Positions 16,738-25,007 of a DNA stretch of 64,000 nucleotides are shown here, in pieces. The position numbers and the translations under genes were made by a program. Below the pieces are notes generated by a model. That model was given only the letters and a program-made list of their open reading frames with translations, ran no database searches and had not been told where the DNA came from. The DNA is from Saprospiraceae bacterium (lineage in GTDB: Bacteria; Bacteroidota; Bacteroidia; Chitinophagales; Saprospiraceae): positions 1-64,000 of the forward strand of contig JABAQQ010000001.1 in the NCBI GenBank assembly GCA_019187225.1, written 5' to 3'. Within the stretch, counting starts at the first letter, position 1. The number at the start of each line of letters is the position of its first letter.

Positions 16738-19194
16738 TCACTCTGTTCGCAGTGATTTAACAGGATTTGCCAGTGCAGCCCGCACGCTCTCGAAGCCTAC
16801 CGTCAGAAACGCCACTGTTACGGCGGCTGCTCCTGCCACAGCGAACACCCACCATTGAATCTCGATGCGGTAGGCGAAATCGGCGAGCCACCTGTTCATC
16901 GCCCAGTACGCTATGGGCGACGCGATCAGAATCGCAACGACGACGAGTTTCAAAAAATCTTTTGCCAGCAATCCGGTGATGCCGGACACGCTCGCGCCGA
17001 GTACTTTGCGGATACCGATCTCCTTCGTGCGCTGCCGCGTGAGGTAGGCCGCCAACCCCAGCAAACCGATACAGGCGATAAAAATTGCCAGCCCCGCGAA
17101 CAGCACGAACAACCTCTTCGCCCGCTGTTCGTCGTTGTAAAGCGCAGCCAGATCGGCGTCCAGAAAAGTATAGCGGAAGGGCTGATCGGGCATCAGTTCT
17201 TTCCATTTGGCCGAGGCTGCTTGAATAAACGACTGGAAATGAGCGGGTTGCACCCGGACAGCCAATGCGCCATCCCTGCGCTGGCTGACCTGGTGGTACA
17301 GCATAAACAGCGGCACGATGGGTTCGTGCAGGCTTTGAAAATGAAAATCGCGTACCACACCCGCGACGGTGAACTCCACGTCGCGGTCTTCCGGATCGAA
17401 AAAACTGCCGGTCATGGTGATGCGCTGACCAAGCGCGCGCTCCGGGTCGGTCAGGCCGAGGTCGCGAGCGGCTTTTTCGTTGAGCACCACGGAGAGCGAG
17501 TCGTTAAAATCTTTGGAAAAACTGCGCCCCGTCAGCAGTTCCATGCGCATGGCGCCGACGAAGCGGTCGTCCACGATCAGGCCGCGCCCGGTGACGGTTT
17601 CGGCGCTGCCCGGAACTTTGAACGAAACGCCGAAATACTGCTGCCCGCCGGGCGTTTCGCTCGCGCCGCCCACACCTTCCACGCCGGGGATTTTTTCCAG
17701 TTCCTGCTTGAAGGCTTCGGTCTTCGGGCCCAACGCGAAGGTGTTCTGCAGATTGACGACGTGCTCTTTGTCGAAGCCCAGTTGTTTTTCAAAAATAAAA
17801 TTCAACTGGCTCAGTACGATCAAGGTGCTGATCATCAGGATGACGGAGATCGCGAATTGGAACACCACCAATCCGTTGCGCAATTGCAAGCCCCGCCCGG
17901 TGGAAGAAAATTTGCCTTTCAGCACCTCGACCGGCCTGAATCCCGACAACACGCCCGCCGGGTAACTTCCCGCCAGGAGGCCCACTCCTATGGCAAATAC
18001 GGGCAATGCCGCCATGCCCCAGCCTGTGAAGAAGTCTCGTAAGGTAATCTGTTTGTCTGCAATGGTATTGAACACGGGTAGCAACAGTGCCACCAATCCG
18101 ACGGCGAGTACCGCCGAGAGGAGGCTCAGCACCACAGCCTCGGTTAAAAATTGCCCGGCCAGTTGCAGCCGCTCGCTGCCGAGCGCTTTGCGGATACCCA
18201 CCTCGCGGGCGCGCTCGGCGCTGCGGGCGGTGGCGAGGTTGACAAAATTAATACAAGCGATGAGCAGGATAAAAGCGGCGATAACGGAAAAAATCGTCAC
18301 CAGCGTCATGCTGCCGGTGGGTTTGAGTTCCGCTTCCAATTTGGAATGCAGGTAGATGTCGCGAAGAGGCTGCAGGAAATAATGCCAGCCGTTGCCCGCT
18401 TTCACGTATTGGTCGTAATCCACGCCGAAACTGCGCTGCACCTCGCCGGCGGCGTATCGCTCCACCAAACCGGGCAATTTGGCTTCCAATGCCTTCCAGT
18501 CGGCGCCGGGGCGCAACAGCAGGTACGTGCAGGCCGCAAAATTGATGTGGTTGGTTTGTTCCCAGAACCGGACGCCGGCGGTGGTGGCGAGCAAATCGAA
18601 ATTAAAATGCACATTTTCAGGCAGATCGGCGCATACGGCGGTGACGTTCATCGGCTCCGGCTGGTTGCCAAGCAGGGTCACCGTTTTGCCGACAGCTGCC
18701 TCCGCGCTGCCGAAATAACGGCGTGCCGTGCTTTCGGTCATCACGAGCGATTTGGGCTGCTGGAGACAGGTGGCGGCATCGCCTTTTACCATCGGCACCT
18801 GGAAAACTTTGAAAAAGGTGGAATCCGCGCCGTAAAAATCTTTTTCTTCAAACACGCGGTCTTCCCATTTCACCTGAATGGTGCCGCCGGGGTTGAATTT
18901 GGATAAGCGCACCGCCTCTTCCACTTCGGGAAAATCCTTTTTTACCGAAGCGGCGTAACTGGGCGGAATGATGGCGTAACCCGTTTGCCGGTCGGGGTAT
19001 TTCCGCAGGAGCGCCATGCGGTAGATACGTTCGCCGTTGGCCCAAAAGTGGTCGTGACCGAGTTCGCCGGCCACAAAGAGCATGATGACTAAGCAACAGG
19101 CGATACCGACCGCTAAGCCGAGCATGTTGATGGCGCTGTATCCCTTGTATTTGAGGAGGTTGCGGAGGGCGATTTTCAGATAATTGTACAGCAT
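16738..19194 (-). CDS. FtsX/MacB-like ABC transporter permease (paralogue 3)
   Basis: This protein of about 818 residues has the same modules as paralogues 1 and 2: MLYNYLKIALRNLLKYKGYS start, first TM (INMLGLAVGIACCLVIMLFV), MacB_PCD periplasmic domain, FtsX block with ARSAERAREVGIRKALGSE, second periplasmic domain, and a block with RQRTKEIGIRKVLGASVSGI. It ends PVKSLRTE. The ATG at 19194 aligns with the paralogues; the longer frame to 19254 runs into an inverted repeat. Its upstream module matches that of paralogue 2. No ATPase or membrane-fusion protein is near. Related permeases are thought to serve export or stress response, but the substrate is unknown. Confidence 0.92.
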   Translation of the reverse strand: MLYNYLKIALRNLLKYKGYSAINMLGLAVGIACCLVIMLFVAGELGHDHFWANGERIYRMALLRKYPDRQTGYAIIPPSYAASVKKDFPEVEEAVRLSKFNPGGTIQVKWEDRVFEEKDFYGADSTFFKVFQVPMVKGDAATCLQQPKSLVMTESTARRYFGSAEAAVGKTVTLLGNQPEPMNVTAVCADLPENVHFNFDLLATTAGVRFWEQTNHINFAACTYLLLRPGADWKALEAKLPGLVERYAAGEVQRSFGVDYDQYVKAGNGWHYFLQPLRDIYLHSKLEAELKPTGSMTLVTIFSVIAAFILLIACINFVNLATARSAERAREVGIRKALGSERLQLAGQFLTEAVVLSLLSAVLAVGLVALLLPVFNTIADKQITLRDFFTGWGMAALPVFAIGVGLLAGSYPAGVLSGFRPVEVLKGKFSSTGRGLQLRNGLVVFQFAISVILMISTLIVLSQLNFIFEKQLGFDKEHVVNLQNTFALGPKTEAFKQELEKIPGVEGVGGASETPGGQQYFGVSFKVPGSAETVTGRGLIVDDRFVGAMRMELLTGRSFSKDFNDSLSVVLNEKAARDLGLTDPERALGQRITMTGSFFDPEDRDVEFTVAGVVRDFHFQSLHEPIVPLFMLYHQVSQRRDGALAVRVQPAHFQSFIQAASAKWKELMPDQPFRYTFLDADLAALYNDEQRAKRLFVLFAGLAIFIACIGLLGLAAYLTRQRTKEIGIRKVLGASVSGITGLLAKDFLKLVVVAILIASPIAYWAMNRWLADFAYRIEIQWWVFAVAGAAAVTVAFLTVGFESVRAALANPVKSLRTE

Positions 19195-19204
19195 AAGAGG
19201 TATA

Positions 19205-19299
19205 AACCTTCGTTTCAGCGCCTTGTAAAAATCCCCCTGGGTTGCTGATGTCAAGAATGATTGTAACCGGGATTTTTACAAGGCGCTGAAACCAAGGTT
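19205..19299. repeat. 31-bp inverted repeat in the 5' leader of permease paralogue 3
   Basis: Arms at 19205-19235 and 19269-19299 (AACCTT-N-GTTTCAGCGCCTTGTAAAAATCCC) match in inverted orientation with one mismatch, separated by 33 bases. It lies 10 bp before the start codon, so in RNA it would form a hairpin over the leader. It resembles, but is not the same sequence as, the palindrome before paralogue 1. Confidence 0.82.
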
Positions 19300-19324
19300 G
19301 TGGAAGTTGAAGTGGAAACGTGAA

Positions 19325-19440
19325 TGATACCTCATACCTCGTGCCGAAATAATGAGCGCCTGATTGCCAGATTTTTAGGAAAGAAAAATGGTGACTGTTT
19401 GTACGGTTTCGGACGATGGGGTGTGCGGGAACGGACGGGA
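19325..19440 (-). promoter_or_regulatory. Upstream module of permease paralogue 3, copy of 10880-10995
   Basis: It keeps CGTGCCGAAAT, AGGAAAGAAAAA and TTTCGGACGATGGGGTGTGC followed by GGGAACGGACGG, in the same order as the module before paralogue 2. It probably contains the promoter or an activator site. Assignment is by conservation alone. Confidence 0.55.
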
Positions 19441-19480
19441 AACAGGCACTTTTTAAATAATATTGTGCCGATAGCCGTTT

Positions 19481-20446
19481 TCATAAACAAACGACAACGT
19501 TGCCCTTTTTATGCCCTTTGTCCACATACTCATGCGCCCCGGCAATTTGTTCCAAAGTAAATTTTTTGTCAATAGCCGCTTTCAGTTTGCCTTCCTTCGC
19601 CATTTTTTGTAAAAAATCGACCGCCTCCACCGTTTCTGTAACCACGCCCGAAATCACTTTTTTGCTGCTCGTCATGGATGTCCACAAGCCCCGGAGCATC
19701 CCGGAGAGCACTGCGGATCCCAGGATCAGTGTTCCATTTTCCCTGAGCGCAGCGACGCACGACGAAAACGGGGCTTTGTTCACCGTTTCAAAAACGACAT
19801 CGTACTGCCCACCTTCTTTCGAAAAATCGGTTTTGGTGTAATCAATCACTTTGTCTGCGCCGAGGGATTGCACCATTTCCATATTCGCAGTGCTGCAAAC
19901 GCCCGTGACTTCTGCCCCGAAATATTTGGCAATTTGCACCGCCGCCGTGCCCACCGCCCCGGAAGCCCCGTAGATCAGCACTTTTTGCCCCGGCTGGATG
20001 TTGGCTTTCCTGAGAAAATACAAGGCGGTCATGCCGCCAAAAGGCAGGGCAGCGGCTTCCTCATGACTGATGTTTTCCGGTTTTATCGCCAATTTACCGG
20101 TTTCAGGCATACAAATGTATTCGGCGTAAGCACCGAAATGCGGATAGGAAGAACCGAAAACCTGGTCGCCTGCTTTGAATTTCTGTACATTTTTGCCCAC
20201 TGCTTCAATTTCGCCGGACAGCACGCCGCCCAGAACGGGTTTTCCGGGTTTGAACAACCCGAAGACGAACCGCACTGCAAACGGATCGGCTTTCCGCAAC
20301 CGGCAATCGCCCGACGTGACCGCGGTCGCGCGGATTTTCACGAGAACTTCGTTGTCCTTGGGGTTGGGTTTTGTTATTTTTTTGACCTGGAGCACTTCCG
20401 GGGAGCCGTATGCTGTATATACGGCTGCATTCATTGTTAACGTCAT
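19481..20446 (-). CDS. Zinc-independent medium-chain oxidoreductase (quinone-reductase-like)
   Basis: This 321-residue protein is of the MDR superfamily. An N-terminal GroES-like domain is followed by the nucleotide-binding motif GASGAVGTAAVQIAKYFGAE and a substrate-binding C-terminus ending KKGNVVVCL. The structural-zinc cysteines of true alcohol dehydrogenases are absent, so it is more likely an NAD(P)H:quinone or enone reductase. I chose the ATG at 20446 (MTLTMNAAVYTAYGSPEVL). The frame remains open for another 36 codons without a better start. It stands alone, between the M28 enzyme and the permease module. Confidence 0.87.
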   Translation of the reverse strand: MTLTMNAAVYTAYGSPEVLQVKKITKPNPKDNEVLVKIRATAVTSGDCRLRKADPFAVRFVFGLFKPGKPVLGGVLSGEIEAVGKNVQKFKAGDQVFGSSYPHFGAYAEYICMPETGKLAIKPENISHEEAAALPFGGMTALYFLRKANIQPGQKVLIYGASGAVGTAAVQIAKYFGAEVTGVCSTANMEMVQSLGADKVIDYTKTDFSKEGGQYDVVFETVNKAPFSSCVAALRENGTLILGSAVLSGMLRGLWTSMTSSKKVISGVVTETVEAVDFLQKMAKEGKLKAAIDKKFTLEQIAGAHEYVDKGHKKGNVVVCL

Positions 20447-20590
20447 TTTTTCGATTTTTAAAAATTTCAGGGCGAAGGTGTGGGGAGCAAAACTGTTCTT
20501 GATGAAGGTCTCAAAAACGCAATCCCTGTCCCGGTGCCGGTACACACACAGCAAGCGACAGGTTGATCATCGTGAGGTCTCTATCTTCTA

Positions 20591-21637
20591 CTACAACACT
20601 CCGTTGTTCGTCCGGTATACCACCGCCGTCACTACTTCTCCCACCATGCGAAGGGTGTTTTTGTCTATCGCGTTCATGTTGTCGTCGTGTGTGTGCCAGT
20701 GCGGTACAAAGCCCGTTTTGGTGCCGCCGGGGCGGCTGATAATGTCTATCATCGGGATGCGGGCGTTGGTGATGACGAAGTAGTGGTCGTCCGTGACCGC
20801 ATTGCCCTGTTCCTGCACGAAGACATTGGAGTAGCCGAGCGAAGCCGCTGTGGACCATACTTTTTCCACGATACCGGGCGCTGCCTGCATGGAAACGCCT
20901 TCTTTCTGAAACCGCGGATTGGCGCCGCCCACCATGTCGAGCAGGATGCCGAAGAGGGGCATGTAGCCGGGTTTGTGCAGGTTTTTTGACCAATGCTGGG
21001 CGCCGAGGCACCATGTTTTGCTGTGATCCTGATTGTCGTCGGCGTCGTTGCCCTGATCCTCGGCGTCGAACAATACGAAGTCAACGCCGATGTCTGCTGG
21101 ATTCTGTTGGAGCAGACGGGCGATTTCGAGCAATACGCCCACTCCGCTGCCTCCGTCGTCGGCGCCCAAAATGGGTTTGTTCGTATCTTTTTTGTCCTGG
21201 TCGGCGTGGAAGCGGCTGTCCCAGTGCGCCGCAAGCAGGATGCGGCGCGGATTTTCCGGTTTGTACTGGCCGATGATGTTGATGCCGTTGAAAGTGCCGC
21301 CTTTGTAATGGGGCGCCTGGAATTTTTGTTCGATGACCGCCAGGCCGTGGCGTTTGAATTCGCCTGCGAGCCAGGCAGCGCACTTGCGGTGCGCCTCGGT
21401 ATTCGGAACACGCGGGCCGAAATCCACTTGTTTTTTTACAAACAGGAAGGCGGAATCCGCATTAAAGGCAGGAGTTGGCACTTGCGGCACAGCAGGTTGG
21501 GGCGTTTGTGTGACGGGAGGCTTTACAGGCGCAGTACTGTCCGATTTGCAACGGGGCAAGGACATGACGATATAGGAAGCGGCGAAAACGACAAGTAAAC
21601 CGATGGCAATTTTGGAGCGGAAATTCTTTGATGACAT
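20591..21637 (-). CDS. M28-family peptidase / glutaminyl-peptide cyclotransferase-like
   Basis: This exported protein of about 348 residues has an N-terminal hydrophobic anchor (IAIGLLVVFAASYIVMSL) and a proline-rich linker. The M28 fold shows its metal-binding residues in AAHWDSR, GADDGGSGVGV, LFDAEDQG and PHWHTHDD. The motifs MPLFGILLDMVGG and DDHYFVITNARIPMIDII fit bacterial type-II glutaminyl cyclases, which form N-terminal pyroglutamate on exported proteins. That role is known in Bacteroidota, where signal peptidase I often exposes Gln. An aminopeptidase function cannot be excluded. The ATG at 21637 gives a sensible basic N-terminus. Confidence 0.82.
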   Translation of the reverse strand: MSSKNFRSKIAIGLLVVFAASYIVMSLPRCKSDSTAPVKPPVTQTPQPAVPQVPTPAFNADSAFLFVKKQVDFGPRVPNTEAHRKCAAWLAGEFKRHGLAVIEQKFQAPHYKGGTFNGINIIGQYKPENPRRILLAAHWDSRFHADQDKKDTNKPILGADDGGSGVGVLLEIARLLQQNPADIGVDFVLFDAEDQGNDADDNQDHSKTWCLGAQHWSKNLHKPGYMPLFGILLDMVGGANPRFQKEGVSMQAAPGIVEKVWSTAASLGYSNVFVQEQGNAVTDDHYFVITNARIPMIDIISRPGGTKTGFVPHWHTHDDNMNAIDKNTLRMVGEVVTAVVYRTNNGVL

Positions 21638-21797
21638 TCGCTGAAAATTTGAACAAAATCCGCTGCAAAGAACGTCAAACAAGCGGCTACTTTTTCAATC
21701 AATTTCGTCGCTAACAAAACATTACAATTCAAGGTTACTGTTTTGTATGCCGAGCCCGCAATACCGCCTCGATTTCTTCCAGCCGGTGCCGAGCAGG

Positions 21798-22520
21798 TCA
21801 TACTTTTGAATACACCCTGAAATACTGCAAAGGAATTTTTCCTTCGAAAAAGGCCTTGCCGACGATGGCGCCGTCGCAGCCGATGGCTGTCAAAGCTTCC
21901 AGATCGGATACGTCGCTGATGCCGCCGCTGGCAACCAATTGGATATCAGGAAATTCCGCCAGGATGTCGCGATAGAGATCGAGGGCCGGTCCGGAAAGCT
22001 CGCCGTCGCGGGCAATATCAGTGACCGAGATCTGCCGGATGCCGAGTTCCCGCATTTTTCTGATAAAATCGAACAACGAAACCTGGGTTTGTTCCTTCCA
22101 GCCGTAGACAGCGATGTGGCGGTCGCGCACATCGGCGCCGACCAAAAAGCGCTCAGGGCCGAATTTCTCGACCCAGGCGCTGAATTCGTCTTGCGCCAAA
22201 ACGGCCACACTCCCCACGGAAAAAAGCATGGCTCCGGCATCCCACACTTGTTTGAGTGAAGGAATGGAGCGCAAGCCACCGCCATAGTCAATCTGCAGGC
22301 GGGTGCGGGCGGCCACGTCGGCAAGGATATGCAGATTGGCCGGCCGGCCGGTGCGTGCGCCGTCCAGATCTACCATGTGCAGCCTGCGGATGCCGGCCTG
22401 TTCGAGTTCCATGGCCAATTCGAGCGGATTGGCAGCATATTCGGTTTTTTGGTCAAAATCACCTTGCCGCAGCCGGACGAGTTTGCCGTCCAGAAGGTCG
22501 AAAGAAGGAATGATTTCCAT
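21798..22520 (-). CDS. hisA: ProFAR isomerase (histidine biosynthesis)
   Basis: This (beta/alpha)8-barrel enzyme of 240 residues isomerises 5'-ProFAR to PRFAR in histidine synthesis. The first catalytic Asp is in MEIIPSFDLLDGKLVRL, and the second is in SVTDIARDGELSG. The two phosphate-binding loops are GGGLRS and ASGGISD. The start at 22520 gives the canonical MEIIP opening. Upstream on the same strand is a remnant of hisH, the normal neighbour. hisF and the remaining his genes are not in this window, so the his operon appears broken at this place. Confidence 0.95.
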   Translation of the reverse strand: MEIIPSFDLLDGKLVRLRQGDFDQKTEYAANPLELAMELEQAGIRRLHMVDLDGARTGRPANLHILADVAARTRLQIDYGGGLRSIPSLKQVWDAGAMLFSVGSVAVLAQDEFSAWVEKFGPERFLVGADVRDRHIAVYGWKEQTQVSLFDFIRKMRELGIRQISVTDIARDGELSGPALDLYRDILAEFPDIQLVASGGISDVSDLEALTAIGCDGAIVGKAFFEGKIPLQYFRVYSKV

Positions 22521-22604
22521 GTGAGGTAGTTGCCGCACAGCGGCAGTTAGTCCGTTGAAAATATTGAGTCAAACATTCCCTGTTGTTTGTCTTGTAGATT
22601 ATTT

Positions 22605-22850
22605 CTATTTGATTTTCAAAAAGTTATTCAAAATTTGTTGTCCGACTACGCTGGATTTTTCGGGATGGAACTGCACGGCATAAAAGTTGTCGCGTTGCAA
22701 GCCGGCGCTGAATACTAATCCATATTCTGTTGTTGCAATGGTCGCCGGATGCTCCTCCGCATAGAAACTGTGCACAAAGTAAACAAAACTCCCGTCGCCG
22801 ACACCCGCGAATAACGCGCCGCGAAGATGTGACAAATTATTCCAACCCAT
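22605..22850 (-). pseudogene. hisH: C-terminal remnant of hisH (glutamine amidotransferase subunit)
   Basis: The 81 residues match the end of HisH only: MGWNNL, FVHSFYAEEH, TTEYG--FSAGLQRDNFYAVQFHPEKS and GQQILNNFL. The His and Glu of the catalytic triad are present (QFHPEKS), but the nucleophile Cys and the first 115 or so residues are missing. The matching sequence ends just before MGWNN at about 22850, where the promoter region of the next, divergent gene begins. A deletion or rearrangement therefore removed the 5' part. A functional hisH would have to exist elsewhere. Confidence 0.85.
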
Positions 22851-22878
22851 TTTAAAAATGAATGCGCGGTGATTCTTT

Positions 22879-22886
22879 TATTTTGC
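22879..22886 (+). promoter_or_regulatory. Bacteroidota -7 box for the LVIVD-repeat protein gene
   Basis: TATTTTGC lies 20 bp before the ATG at 22906, very close to the hisH breakpoint. Confidence 0.4.
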
Positions 22887-22905
22887 CGGATAAAATTTGT
22901 ATAAA

Positions 22906-24795
22906 ATGCGGCATTTAACTTCTCTTTTGTTGTGTGCTTTTGCTCCATCGCTTTTTGCCCAGAACATAAATGTGAGCCTTAGTTCATCGTTGGTTTACCC
23001 CACCCAATCGCTTGCCAATGTGTGGGGATATGCATCCGGCGGCAACGAATACGCCCTCGTCGGTGCAAAAAACGGCCTGAGCATCGTGAACGTGACCGAC
23101 CCATTTAATCCCGACGAGATCATCCAGATATCCGGGCCCAGCAGCAGCTGGCGCGAGATCAAAACCTATCAACATTATGCCTATGTGGTATCGGAAGGGG
23201 GCGGAGGCGTACAAATCGTCAACCTGAGCAACCTGCCCGGAACCAACCTGACTTACCACAGTTACACCGGCAACGGCGCCATCAACAATCAACTGGCCAA
23301 AGCCCACGCCCTGCATGTAGACGAGATCAAGGGATACCTGTATGTGTACGGCAGCAATCTCTTTGGTGGCAGAGCCCTGATATTCAACCTCAACGGCGAC
23401 CCGTACAACCCCAATTATGTCGGATATTTCAACTCCAACTTTTCGGGCAACCACAACTATATTCACGACGGCTTTGTCAGCAATGACATCATGTACTCGG
23501 CGCACGTTTACGGCGGTTTTTTCTCCATCGTCAACATGGCCAACAAAAGCAACCCGACATTGGTCACGACACAACCGACGCCCGGATTGTTCACCCACAA
23601 CACCTGGCGCTCGGGCAACACGCTGTTCACCACCGATGAAGTGAACAACTCCTTCCTGGCAGCCTACGACATATCGGACCCCGATGACATTGCATTGCTG
23701 GATAAGATACAGAGCAATCCCGGCAGCAATTCGGTAGTGCACAACACACACATTATCAATGATTACGCTGTCACATCCTGGTACAAGGATGGCATAACGA
23801 TCGTGGATGTTTCGCGTCCGGCCAACCTGGTGCAGGTGGGCAATTACGACACCTATCCGAACGCCGCAGGCGGTGGGTTCGAGGGTTGCTGGGGCGTTTA
23901 TCCATACCTGCCGTCGGGCAATATTCTCGCGACCAACATCCCTGTGCTCAATGGCAACAACGGAGAATTGTTCGTTTTATCGCCGGACTACGTGCGCGGC
24001 TGCTACGTGGAAGGCACGATCACCAATGGCGCCAACGGCCTACCCCTGAGCGGGGTACTGGTACAATTGCTCGGCACAAACACCAGCGAGACCAGCAACG
24101 CCTTCGGCGATTACAAAATGGGACAACTGCAAAGCGGCAATTTCACCGCCCAGGTGAGCAAAAATGGCTTTGTCACCCAAAACATCAGTATTACACTCTC
24201 CAACGGGGCAGTGACGGATCTGAATGTGGTGCTCCTGCCCGTCGGTTTTCCTGTGGAAATGACGCATTTTACGGCCGAAGCGCAGGGACACGACGCCCTG
24301 CTGCGTTGGGAAACCGCCAGTGAATCGGACAACGCAGGGTTTGAGGTGCAACACAACGCTGGCTCCAACGCATGGGAAGCGGAGGGTTTTGTGCCGGGAA
24401 AAGGCGACAGCGATAAGCCGGCCCGCTACGAATTCCGGGTGCCCGGTCTTTCGCCGGGTACCCACTTCTTCCGCTTGAAACAAATAGACGACAGCGGAAA
24501 AAGTTCATTTTCCGACGTCCGGTCGCTGGAGATCAGGGGAAAGTCCATTTTTGTGTCCTTTCGCCCCAATATTTTGACCAACGCAAGCGAATTGTTTTTC
24601 CGGGTGGAAAATGCCGCCTCTGTACAGGTGGAAATTTTCAATGCTGCGGGAATCCCCACCGGTTTATCGTGGGAATTCGATCTCGAAGGGGAAACCGCTA
24701 TACCCGTGGAAGCCGGGCATTTGCCTGCCGGCGTTTACTTCGCAGTAATACGGACGGATAGCGAACGTCTGGTCGAACAGTTTGTAAAAATGTGA
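22906..24795 (+). CDS. Secreted LVIVD-repeat ('choice-of-anchor B') protein with a T9SS-type C-terminus
   Basis: This protein of about 629 residues has a signal peptide (MRHLTSLLLCAFAPSLFAQ). Residues 20-360 carry LVIVD-type beta-propeller repeats (GLSIVNVTDPFNPDEI, VQIVNLSNLPG, ITIVDVSRPANLVQVG). A carboxypeptidase-regulatory-like domain follows (CYVEGTITNGANGLPLSGVLV--FGDYKMGQLQSG). The C-terminal 100 residues end LPAGVYFAVIRTDSERLVEQFVKM, typical of a T9SS type A sorting domain. It is expected on the cell surface or in the medium. The start at 22906 gives a proper signal peptide. Confidence 0.85.
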   Translation: MRHLTSLLLCAFAPSLFAQNINVSLSSSLVYPTQSLANVWGYASGGNEYALVGAKNGLSIVNVTDPFNPDEIIQISGPSSSWREIKTYQHYAYVVSEGGGGVQIVNLSNLPGTNLTYHSYTGNGAINNQLAKAHALHVDEIKGYLYVYGSNLFGGRALIFNLNGDPYNPNYVGYFNSNFSGNHNYIHDGFVSNDIMYSAHVYGGFFSIVNMANKSNPTLVTTQPTPGLFTHNTWRSGNTLFTTDEVNNSFLAAYDISDPDDIALLDKIQSNPGSNSVVHNTHIINDYAVTSWYKDGITIVDVSRPANLVQVGNYDTYPNAAGGGFEGCWGVYPYLPSGNILATNIPVLNGNNGELFVLSPDYVRGCYVEGTITNGANGLPLSGVLVQLLGTNTSETSNAFGDYKMGQLQSGNFTAQVSKNGFVTQNISITLSNGAVTDLNVVLLPVGFPVEMTHFTAEAQGHDALLRWETASESDNAGFEVQHNAGSNAWEAEGFVPGKGDSDKPARYEFRVPGLSPGTHFFRLKQIDDSGKSSFSDVRSLEIRGKSIFVSFRPNILTNASELFFRVENAASVQVEIFNAAGIPTGLSWEFDLEGETAIPVEAGHLPAGVYFAVIRTDSERLVEQFVKM

Positions 24796-25007
24796 GGCCG
24801 TCTCTTAAGTCTGTCTTACCGGCAAATTGTGCATTTGCTTGTTTTGCGACACCTTCACAATCAGGGCTTTTTTCAAACAAACAAACCGCCGGCTTGTGAG
24901 AAGGCCTCATCGCCTCCGCCGATGGTGATCAATATCATCGGAATCGCTGATCGGCGTCAGGTTTTAGGGTGTGCATTCGCTTCAATTTTGCTCCCAAAAA
25001 GAGCAAT

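Noticed and set aside
22984-23751. Antisense frame of 255 codons over the LVIVD-repeat gene
   Set aside because: The plus-strand gene has a signal peptide, repeats and a sorting domain; the antisense frame has none.
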